Positions 55,276 to 64,000 of a stretch of DNA of 64,000 nt are shown piece after piece; position 1 is the first letter of the stretch, and every line of letters begins with the position of its first letter. A model generated the notes under the pieces. That model saw only the letters and a list, made by a program, of their open reading frames with translations, did no database searches and was not told the origin of the DNA. Source of the stretch: Tricholoma matsutake (lineage: Eukaryota; Basidiomycota; Agaricomycetes; Agaricales; Tricholomataceae); the NCBI GenBank assembly GCA_026075535.2, contig AP026539.1, positions 5,890,001-5,954,000 on the forward strand, given 5' to 3'. Both the position numbers and the translations under genes were made by a program.

Positions 55276-56687
55276 TAGTGTTTAAAGGTCCGGTTGCCCC
55301 CAAAAAACCAGTCGGCACTGGTTTTTCCAGCCAATTTCATCCCTAACTAATTTTACTGTATATTAAATAAGACTAATTACATTACACCCTGCAAGCAGGT
55401 GCTCGCAGCAGTGACAATAGAACTAAAATAAAGTAAAATAAGAAAAATAAAAAAAAAGGCCCCATCACCTCACATTTGTAGCGAGAGTGGGGTAATGTCA
55501 TCGTTGGGTTCATTGGTGGCATGTCACCATCCCCACTGTTTGGTCGTTCTTGTTGTTCATTGTCATCATTCCTGCTTTTCATGCTTCGCCCCCCCCTGTT
55601 CATTGTCCCCAACTGTCATTTGTCGGTGTTGCATTTGCTGGTGTTGGGCGTTGATGTTCATTGGTGTTGGTGTTCATTGGTATTGGTGTTTGTTGGTATT
55701 GGCATTTGTTGGTGTTGGCATTTGTTGGCATTGGCATTGTTCATTGTCATGTGACGTGGCACCCACATTGTCATTGTTGTCCAGGAATGGGGCCCGTTGC
55801 GACCCTGTGAGCAGAGGCTCACAGCAGCAGCGCAGGGCATGGGTAGGGGTCATTATCAACAAGCAAGAACCTAAAATAGAAGAAAGATTAGTTAGTGGTA
55901 GGTAGACATAAGAAATTAATGATAAAAAAACTCACCCACGGCCCAAACGACTCTAGTGGTCATTTGGGCTCATCATTGTTGGCATTGGCATTGTTGGCAT
56001 TGTTGGCTGGCATTAGCATTGGCTGGTGTTTGCACCAGCATGGTGTCGCATCGGGAGGGCATGGGGCCGGGCTCGGATTGGGTGGTGTCATTGTCAAAAG
56101 GCAAGAAACTAAAAAGAATAAAATGTGTTAGTAGAGAAGAAGAAATCAATAATAAAAAAGATACCTGGGACCCAAATGACTAGCTTGTCATTTGGGCCCA
56201 CTTTGTGGTCATTCAGTTGAGGTGTGGAGGTGTTGTTGACGGTGAGAGGAAAGGATGCAAGTGATTCTCAGTCATGGGAATTGTTTGGCACAGTGATGCC
56301 ACTTTCTTTTTTCCAGGCACAAGCACAACCAAATGGTCTGTGCACAGCCACAGGGTATATAAGGACTCATTTCATACAAGCTTTTTACTCCTGGGCTTGT
56401 CCCATTGCCCATTTCTATATGTAGCACTTGGTATAAATAGTATAAATGTATTTATTAGTTGTATTTTTCTAGTAAAGTAAGTAGTATTACATGAGTATGT
56501 ACTACCATAAGAAGACCGGTTGCAACTCATTGCAACTGGTTTTTGAACAGTTTTTAAATATATCTAAATTGAGGCAACTGGCAACTGGACTGACCCCAAA
56601 TCTGGACAACTGCAACCACAAAATGGACCGGACCGAGTTTGGTCCTCGATTGTTTGTTGGTCCTATGGACCGGACCTTCAAACACTA
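55276..56687. mobile_element. hAT-like element with hairpin cassettes
   Basis: Starts TAGTGTTTAAAGGTCCGG and ends CCGGACCTTCAAACACTA. Flanks are GTAATGGC (55268-55275) and GTAACAGC (56688-56695). They differ at two adjacent positions exactly as two independent CpG decays from GTAACGGC would give. The middle (55390-56220) holds two hairpin/intron cassettes: GTGAGTTTTT...CTAACTAATC...TTTTAG (55933-55868) and GTATCTTTTT...CTAACACA...TTTTAG (56165-56110), each beside a GGCCCAAA...TTTGGGC hairpin. AAATGGTCTGTGCACAGCC and GGGTATATAAGG near 56335-56365 look like a promoter and recur near 60920. Confidence 0.8.
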
Positions 56688-56734
56688 GTAACAGCACATT
56701 TACACATGTCCATAGCCCCAGGGACTATGTATAT

Positions 56735-58050
56735 ACCTTGTTGATACATATTTGTATCAACTACTTCTTGACTTACACCACATACACTTTGCTACCAAAT
56801 AGATTGGTTTCTGCTCAGTTCTGTGCAAAGTAAGTCTTAAGTATTCAAGATAGTAACAATCCATTACGTTTTTTTGAGCTAACCAACTATTTGGAAGCTA
56901 CAAGCTTACCGGTTAGAGAGTTCAGAAAAAATACTACCTTTTACAGACACCAAACATAGCAACGTGAAGCTGTCAGCGATAGGATGAATGATGACTGCAA
57001 CTGCTACTCAACAAGCCCCAATGCAAGTGGAAGGAGTGCAACCACCTTCCACTCCTCAAAAAACATCTCAACAATCAGAACAAACCATAGTAGGAGGGTG
57101 GAGAGTAGATGAGAGTCCTGGGGTGGACTCTCTAAAGGCAAAGGCAACCGGACCCAGGCTGAAAACAATGATGCATGCACCAGCATCGTCAATACCAGTG
57201 CCAACCAGATCTGCTATGCAAGTACCAAAGCCACAGGGACCCGGACAACAAGTAGGCAATAAGCGCACATCTGGCATGCTGAATCCCTTCATTTCAGAAC
57301 CTCGAAGGGATATGCCCCCACACTTCCCACTGGCCACAGCATTCACATCTTTGCACCAACCCCCCAAAACTCTGGAAGCTCAGACCAGATGCCGATGCTT
57401 GACATCAATGTCACACTTACCTCATATCCCAGAACACTTACGACCAACTATTGAGACATCCCATCTCGAAGTGGATGGGAACAAAGTATCAGACAGTGAA
57501 ATCGAGGTCAAGGATCCTATGGAAATGCTTGAATGGTCTGAAGGCCTGGTATGGAACGAAGGCTCATTCATGAACCCTCACCTACGTGTGAAAATCAGGA
57601 TCATCGTGCATGCCACCCTTGTGAAGAAGAAGGTAGACCTCTCATTGAAGATGTATAAGGACATGTACCTCGACATATTCAAGGCACTTATAGCGAAACA
57701 GGTCGCCTCAAAGAAAAGGAATATGATAACATCAACTCCATCTGTAACAAATTTAGAAGACTACATGGAGCAATGAGCGGAGACCCCTCAACATCAACTT
57801 AAATGCGAGCCCGAGGATGTCCAAGTACCACGGGACATCCAACCGGATTCTACCTACATGGACCCTGCTGTTGAGAATGCCATTGCTAACATAAATGCAC
57901 CTCAACAAGCTGGGGAAACAAATGATGACTACCATAAATGTCGCACCGCAGCTACTCAACATCAACATGTTATGTTTGATAAGACACCATCCCTGAGGAC
58001 CTTCCACCAGCCTGGTCCCACTGAAGACACGGAATCTATGCAGCCATTCT
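56735..58050 (+). pseudogene. Ty3/gypsy gag, N-terminal half (copy 2)
   Basis: A leader (56735-56987) and a 263-codon ORF from 56988 match the gag at 29185: DESPGVDSLKAKATG, HLPHIPEHLRPTIET, DPMEMLEWSEGLVWNEGSF, MYLDIFKALIAKQVASKK, then TGA and PAVENAIANINAPQQAGE. It retains Arg or Trp codons at some places where copy 1 has TGA. It breaks off near 58050 where GTAAGTCTGGCCCC repeats begin. Confidence 0.85.
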
Positions 58051-58600
58051 GTAAGTCTGGCCCCACAGACTCACAACATTACAACAAGTTAATTTACGTA
58101 TGCCGCTGTTATGAGACCCACACAATTTTTTCAAGTGAGGACTGGCCCCACAGACTCATGACATGATGACAAGTTAATTTACCTACACCACCATTACACA
58201 CTTCCATGGCGCCAGCACACCACACACATCACCGACACAACCACCCTCGCCGCCGACACAGCCACCTACGGTGCATAAACAATTTACCAACACCAGACAT
58301 ACCAATGTCTGTGTTACATTACTACACCACCATTACACACTTCCATGGTGACAGCACAGCCACACACATCGCCGACACAACCACCCTCGCCGACTGCACA
58401 GCCACCGGCGATAGCATAGCCACCTACGGCACATAAACAACTCACCAACACCAGATATACCAATGTCTGTGTTACAGTGAGTTATGGCCACCCTATGCCA
58501 CCAACACACTCCCACAGTGCTGACACAGCCACACACATCGCCGACACAATTACCCTCGCCGCTGGCACAGCCACAGGCAAATACGACAACAACAACCAGT
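58051..58600 (+). repeat. Complex minisatellite
   Basis: Two blocks. First, GGCCCCACAGACTCA with AACAAGTTAATTTAC occurs at about 58060 and 58145. Second, a unit of about 140-150 bp with CCATTACACACTTCCATGG, CACACACATCRCCGACACAA, CACCCTCGCCG and ACCAATGTCTGTGTTACA occurs about three times between 58187 and 58600. It interrupts gypsy gag copy 2. Confidence 0.7.
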
Positions 58601-58849
58601 GACATGCATCCTGGCAATGGCACCATACATCCTTATTACTCTTCTATCCACATCCAGCAGTGCCAACATCATCCTATTGATGTGGTACCTTCCTATTTAT
58701 GTGACTATGCCTGATGCAGCCTTCCCAAATCACACACTATGCTTGATGCAGCCTTTTTCTTACACAATTGATCTGTTTCTTATATGTTACATATTTTTTA
58801 TTCCTTAACCTTCATTCCTACTTCCATGCAACAAAGATAATTTGATCCA
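58601..58849. other. Non-coding junction
   Basis: GCCTGATGCAGCCTT and GCTTGATGCAGCCTT repeat once. No element boundary recognised. Confidence 0.35.
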
Positions 58850-60790
58850 TCCACCTTGTGAGCAGTGGCTTGCAAAGCTGGATGTGGGGCAGTCATGGCA
58901 GGATCACTGTTTGGTGACAGCAGTACCGGCACTGCCGGTTTCATTGACATTGATAGGTCCATCTTGTCATTCAAGCTCGGAAAACACATCTACAATCATT
59001 GTCAAAGCTCTACAAACCCCTCCAAAGCTCTACAAAGCTCTACAAAGTCACGAAAATGCTTCGAAATTCTTCATATGCCTTTGGCCGCCATAATACAATT
59101 CCCCCAACCTTTGTACAGCTCAGGATATACACTTGGAACATCGTCGATGGGTTCCAAACCAGTTTCAAGCAATATCACAGTGATATTGGCCTTCGAACAA
59201 GTCTGATATTTCCTCGACGGACTTCGAAAATCATCAAACATCACAAATCGACATCGGACACTATATCACTATCCGAATAATCATTGCACACATGCCAGAC
59301 ATATCCCCTACCATTGTCGAACAATATCGCACTGATATCAGGCCACAAACAAAGTCCAAAGAATCTTCAAAAATCTTCAAAAAACATTGAACCTTGAAAA
59401 ACATTGTCGGACACAGTATTTCCTGTTCAAACGATCTTTGGATGCATGCTGGACACATGGGACACTATATCAAGTATATTGAACACATTTTGACCACATG
59501 TGCACACATACAATCTGCTCAAAGCAGTTTCTGATCTTTTATTCAATTTATAACAAGGACAGTCTGGTTTTAGCTATTCTTTCTTATCATTTCTTCATCA
59601 TGTGTTATATTCACCCTTTCTAGGCTCGCTTTATTGTTCTGATATACTTATATTGTCTTTTGCCTCATGTTCTCTAGGCTTTTTAGGTACTTTCTTTATT
59701 TTATATAAAAAGATGTACTAGATACAAAGAAAAACAAGAAAGTCATTGTCTTCCTCCCAGATCACAGTGATTTGAGAGTACAGTTTAGTCTTATTCAGTC
59801 CGAAGTTTGGTGTTTTATGCTAAACCTCCTCAAAATTCCTCAAAATTCCTCGCATTATGCTATTTTTGCTCTCGCTTCCCTCGATTAGCCTTTTCTTCAC
59901 TTCTACTACTCGTCTAGTCCCCCGATCTTGCATCCGAACATATCTGTGCACTCGAAATTCCTCGAAACTTCTTTGAAAAATATCACGACATCTTGAAAAT
60001 CATCGCAACCCCTCAAAAATCATCGCAACCCCTCAAAAATCATCGCAAGTCCTCGAAACACATTCTTTTAGCCTTGAACTGCTTTGACAAGCAGTTGTTT
60101 TATGACTATTTGATGGTCGGTCTGACAGGTGACATCTAGAGGGCCTCACATCCTTCCTCTGACTCGTGTTATACCATCCAAAGCCATTTTGTGGGTTTTG
60201 TTTGGGTTTCCTGGTCAAGTATCATCAACGTGAGGGATTCATTGGCATAAGGAGTCATTGGTGGCATTGTTGGCATTGTTGGCATGAGGGGTCGTTGGCA
60301 TTGTTGGCAGCGACATTGGCATCAGCATGAGAGGTTCATCGGGGTCGTTGTTGGTGTTGTTGGCATGAGGGGTTGTTGGGGTTGTTGGTGGCGACATTGG
60401 CATTGGTGTGAGGGGCTTGTTGGTGTCATTGGTGTGAGTGGTCATTGGGGTCATGGGCAGCAATGTTGGTGTTTGCTCTTTGTTGTCATCAACACCTCCA
60501 TCTCCCCCTACAAGCAGTTGCTCGCAGGTGGGGTGGGGGTGTGGTGAGCCATCTTTGTCACTCCTGTAGCATCATTTGTTGTCCTGTTGTGGTTATCCAC
60601 CCTGCGAGCAGATGCTCACAGTGGTAGAGGGGGGTTGGGGGTCATAATGTCATTATACTAAACCTAGAACCTAGAAAACAACAAAAAATGTTAGTTAGTT
60701 TTGAAAAAACAAAGACAAGAAACATACCTGGGGCCAAATGATGCTGGACATTGTTTGGGCCCTGTTTTGTGCATTGAAGATGACTGTTGG
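58850..60790 (-). repeat. Hairpin/intron array split by an LTR
   Basis: TTGTGAGCAGTGGCTTGCAA near 58856 lies left of the LTR (58951-60227). The rest, with GTTGGCATTG trinucleotide-like runs, hairpins near 60513 and 60603, and an intron-like GTATGTTTCTTG...CTAACTAACA...TTCTAG (minus, 60730-60675) beside a GGGCCCAAACA...TTTGGCCCC hairpin, lies to the right. Confidence 0.5.
58951..60227 (+). repeat. Long solo LTR (TGATAGG family), fullest copy
   Basis: A 1277-bp block, TGATAGGTCC...AGTATCATCA, with ACAT before and ACGT after it (4 bp, one CpG/CpA change). It contains TTTTATATAAAAAGATG (near 59700), a likely promoter, and several CCTCGAAA/CCTCAAAA repeats near 59825-60060. No internal sequence is attached. 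Confidence 0.65.
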
Positions 60791-60879
60791 CAGTGAGGTT
60801 GGTGGTGGGTTGTTGTGGGAGTGTGTGACCACAAAAGTGGTGTCATAATATTTATTTAAAAAAAAGCGGTGTCACTTTT

Positions 60880-61212
60880 TTGTTTTGTGTGCACACACAT
60901 GATCAAATGGTCTGTGCATGGCTACAGGGTATATAAACCCTCACAAACCTCACACAAACTTTGAGGATCATCCTCATTTTATATTTCATAATTTATATTT
61001 GGTGTGTGTACTTTTTGAAGCTCTCAATTAGGTCCAGGACTGGTTATAACTGGTCCTGGTCAGTTCTTTTCATTTGTGTGAGCTGAGTCAACCATAAACC
61101 AGACCAGTGTCAGGACCAGTAGGACCATGACTGATGGTCCTAGAGGACCAGTTACAGTTCAGTTCAGTCCTCAGTCCTTTCCCAGTTTGAAGGACTGGAC
61201 CTTGAAGCACTA
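60880..61212. mobile_element. Right end of a hAT-like element
   Basis: Ends GGACTGGACCTTGAAGCACTA, matching the GGTCC-family right end. The stretch AAATGGTCTGTGCATGGCTA and GGGTATATAAACC near 60915-60945 matches 56330-56365 of the element at 55276-56687. The left end is not recognised, probably left of 58850. Confidence 0.6.
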
Positions 61213-61460
61213 ACTGATCTTGCGCAGAATGCACTTGAAAGCTCATCAAGTTGGGGTCCCAGGGCCATAGAATCTTAATACCCTTCCCTTGCTTTTGCTG
61301 CTGAATGTCGAAGCTACTGTTTGGTGTCTTCTTGTCAAAAGCAGGCTCCCCATGGTGACCAACTGCACTTTCCATCATCCGAGCTTTGAACACAGAACAG
61401 CCTTTGATATCTGACTGAGGATTGTTGTACATGGTGGGTGATAATGTCATTGTATTGGGG
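61213..61460 (-). other. Unrecognised coding-like fragment
   Basis: Minus-strand ORF with plausible protein composition (SDIKGCSVFKARMMESAVGH, HGEPAFDKK, GIKILWPWDPNLMSFQ), running into the hAT-like right end. No family assigned. Confidence 0.35.
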
Positions 61461-62044
61461 GGTTACAATGGATGAAAAAATTTCAGCACATCACATTTGT
61501 GGGATCTTGTGGCCTTCCTAATTGAGAAGGAGAAATCTAAATGGGATGTTTCCAGAATGCTGACACATGTTTCCTCAATCATATTGTAACATCCTATTAA
61601 TTTGAGCTCAGCTTCACCAGTCCCTCATATACATCAACACTCGCTCATGTATTTGAGGGAGTGGTTATGAGTCTATACAACTTCAAGCATGCCCAATAAT
61701 GACACACCACCTAACATGCCCACTAAGGAGCATGCCCAGATCAAACCATCCCCCCCACCAAATTTAATGGTGCGCATGCACAGGGGCATGCATTCCTTAA
61801 TTCTTGTGAGTTGTACATCAGTCTCCAGTTGCATCAATTTGTTGACAATGCTGCAAAAGTTTATTGGGCCTTCACATACATGAAATCTGAATGCACCTAT
61901 CTCTACATGGAGCATATTCTGCACCAAACTAAGAGCTTGGTTCTCTACCTTTCTCCACTTGGGGTGACTTTTGAGCAGAGTTTGTATGTCACTTTTGTCC
62001 CCTCAATGAGTGCCACCAAGCAGTGACATGGCTTGAGTCCAGTA
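61461..62044. other. No gene supported
   Basis: Short plus-strand stretch 61811-62026 (QFVDNAAKVYWAFTYMKSEC) looks coding-like, possibly from the same decayed gene as 61213-61460, but I cannot support a model. Confidence 0.3.
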
Positions 62045-63600
62045 CTTCCCCCCAGTCTGAGCGGACTCTGCTCAGACACACTCAGACACTCGGACTGTCC
62101 TAGGACTGTCTGAGTTGTCCGAGTAAAGTCTGAGGATGACTTTGCTTGGACAACATCAATTGTGCATTTGTTTACACCTTTTAAAGTACTGTCCAAGTAA
62201 AGTCCAAGTTCCAGTCTTAGAGAAAGTCTTATAAGTCTCACAAAATGATGTGTGCACAGCAGGAATTGAACCAACAGCCTTCTGGACTAGCAATCACATG
62301 ACAATGAAACATGCACACTCTACCACTTAACCCAAGTAGTCATTTAAAGTTACATACATTATATCTATTTATTACTGAAATCTAATTTTATATATATCAT
62401 GAATAGACTATTAAATTGACCCCCTCACATCTGTGTGATGGGTAATTAATATGGGTAATTAATATGTATAATACTAAGCCCTCCCCTCGCAAGCTCAAGG
62501 GGAGGGGGCCATAACTATCAATTATAAAAATAAATTAAAAACACCCACCACGAGCAGTTGCTCGTGGCAGTGTTTGTCTCTCCCCAGGTCATCCCCTGGC
62601 TGTCTCGCTCTCCTGTCCCCATTCTTCTCCCCCCCAAACCACCCCACGAGCAGATGCTCGTAGGCATGGGGCAGGTGTCATCATGGGTGTCCCCACTCTC
62701 ATCGTCATCTCCCTTCCCTCTCATCTCCCTTCCCTCTTGTCTCCTTCCCCCTCATCTCTTCCCCCTCACCTTCCACCCTGCGAGCAGGGGCTTGCAGCAG
62801 CAGTGGTGGTGGTGTCATTGTTGTTGTTGTTGCCAGTAGTAGTTTGTACCTATAAAAAGTTAGTTAGGATCAAAAAATGAAATGAGAAAAGTAAAAAAAA
62901 CTTACCTAGGACCCAAGAGACATTGATGTCTCTTGGGTCTCCCCTAATCATCGTCATTCCACCCATCATTGTTCCATCCATCATTGTTCCACCCATTGTT
63001 GTTCCCTGCCATCGTCATCATTCCACTTACCATCCACCCCACAAGCAGTTGCTTGTGAGGCTGGAGGCAGGTGGTGTGTCCTGCGTGGTGGGCATGAGTA
63101 GCCATTCTTGTCATTTTGAAGTTGCACCCATTCCCACCCCACGAGCAGCTGCTTGCGGCAGTGGTTCTGAGTGCTCGTCGTCATCGTCATCAGCAGTACT
63201 AGATAATACCTAAAAAAGTTTGTTATAGTAACAAAAACAAGAAAAAAAACTTACCAATGGCCCAAGAGATGTCCTTTTCTTCATTTGATTTGCCTGCCTT
63301 TCATTGTTTCCTGCTCATCCCCTCGTCATTCCATCTCCCAGTCCCAGTCATCTCCAGTCGCCTCATTGCATTGTCGTTCTGTTTGGCCAAGCCATTTTGC
63401 AGTTGTACCCATTCCCACCCTGCAAGCAGTTGCTTGCGGCGGTGGTTCTGGGTCCTAGGGTGGTGGCTGTGTCAGCCATTGTTGTGGTTTTGAGGTTGCA
63501 GCATTGTTATAACATAGATAAAACCTATCATTAAGGAAATTTCAGTTAGTTAAACAAAACAACAAAAATCATGTAAAAAAACACTTACAAGTGAGGTCTT
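62045..63600. mobile_element. Second copy of the tRNA-ended hairpin element, right end lost
   Basis: Starts CTTCCCCCCAGTCTGAGCGG and is colinear with 32009-34015, without the solo LTR found there. It carries end B with its tRNA-like segment and a hairpin/intron array. The perfect CACGAGCAGTTGCTCGTG is at 62549-62566. The perfect 14-bp-arm hairpin GACCCAAGAGACAT is at 62910-62939, next to the minus-strand intron GTAAGTTTTTT...CTAACTAACTTTTTATAG (62903-62857). CACAAGCAGTTGCTTGTG is at 63040-63057. Similarity ends at about 63595, so end A is missing. Confidence 0.65.
62262..62334 (-). promoter_or_regulatory. tRNA-like Pol III A/B boxes, second copy of end B
   Basis: Minus strand TGGGTTAAGTGGTAGAG (62334 down) and GGTTCAATTCC (62272-62262), matching 32283-32356 with few changes. 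Confidence 0.5.
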
Positions 63601-63604
63601 CATC

Positions 63605-63970
63605 CTCCCCCACGTATTCCTGGAGGAATCCTGGAGGAATCCTACCATTCCTGCCAGGAAGACCAGGAATCCTGGAGGGTTTATTGGGAACCAATGTTCT
63701 AGCCATTTGTGACTCAAGTATATAATTCCTGGCTCTTCCCATTCCAGGGGGATTCCTGGTTGATTCCTGGTAAATTACACTCTTCCAGGAGGAATTCCTG
63801 GAATTCCCCAGGACTCTGGTACCAGGAATCCACCAGGACTCTCAGGACTCTACCAGGACTCTAACAGGAATCCAGGTGGGACTCACCAGGAATCCACCAG
63901 GACTCTACCCAGGACTCTACCAGGAATCCACCGGGACTCCACTGGGATTTAACCAGGAGTCTTTATTACT
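63605..63970 (+). repeat. Degenerate CCAGGA short-unit satellite
   Basis: Irregular 10-21 bp units of CCAGGAATCC and ACCAGGACTCT type fill about 360 bp, including both orientations at the left (TCCTGGAGGAATCCTGG) and mostly one orientation at the right. No ORF. Confidence 0.8.
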
Positions 63971-64000
63971 ACTAAGTAATAAAATAAATGTCATGAGCCA

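Noticed and set aside
60239..60547. ORFs with repeated TPMP or WGC-type peptides
   Set aside because: They result from GTTGGCATTG-type tandem runs in an array, not from a conserved protein.

Overview
The window looks like a transposon-rich block of a filamentous basidiomycete genome, probably Agaricomycetes. The evidence is short GT-AG introns of about 50-75 bp with CTRAC-like branch sites, a 13-exon amino-acid permease, a 4-exon cyclophilin, and retroelement and transposase families typical of mushroom-forming fungi. The order within Agaricomycetes cannot be fixed from sequence alone. I see no bacterial-type operons, CRISPR, rRNA or convincing tRNA genes.

Only one short island looks like ordinary, intact host DNA. 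It runs from 4.0 to 8.0 kb and holds a small hypothetical ORF (minus), a cytosolic cyclophilin A/CPR1 (4838-5505, 162 aa) and a MUP1-like methionine/amino-acid permease (5649-7997, 553 aa). Almost everything else is mobile or formerly mobile DNA, nested up to three levels deep and mutated.

Layout. 0-2.2 kb: Ty3/gypsy gag-protease with its 5' LTR, minus strand. 2.3-4.0 kb: fragment of an acidic-tailed gene family and unrecognised ORFs. 8.2-15.7 kb: a hAT-like element (8-bp target duplication) carrying a Tc1/mariner-type MITE, a 45-bp tandem repeat, a hairpin/intron module and a nearly full-length Ty1/copia element with both LTRs. 16.2-18.6 kb: 5'-truncated LINE with target duplication, itself hit by a solo LTR and lying in gypsy integrase sequence. 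20-23 kb: hairpin array and a hAT-like element split by a solo LTR. 23.6-24.9 kb: second LINE. 26-32 kb: gypsy RT (minus) and gypsy gag (plus). 32-34.4 kb: non-autonomous element with tRNA-like ends. 34.7-35.5 kb: SEC27 (beta'-COP) pseudogene. 36-37.7 kb: decayed Spt5/KOW-like gene. 39-41 kb: acidic-tailed gene with a hAT-like insertion. 41.6-45.9 kb: a mosaic alternating pieces of a long LTR and a copia element. 46-51.1 kb: DDE transposase gene split by a triple nest of hAT-like elements. 52-58 kb: helicase fragment, tandem repeats, another hAT-like element and a second gypsy gag. 58-64 kb: minisatellite, LTR, hairpin arrays and a duplicate of the 32-34 kb element.

Three themes stand out. 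In-frame stops in the retroelement genes are almost all TGA and repeat copies differ mainly at CpG/TpG/CpA sites, as expected from cytosine-methylation-driven decay. Many insertions can be dated relative to each other by perfect target duplications. A repeated module combines short hairpins with a well-formed spliceosomal intron on the minus strand; it recurs in eight places, several of them inside non-autonomous DNA transposons, and I do not recognise it from described families.
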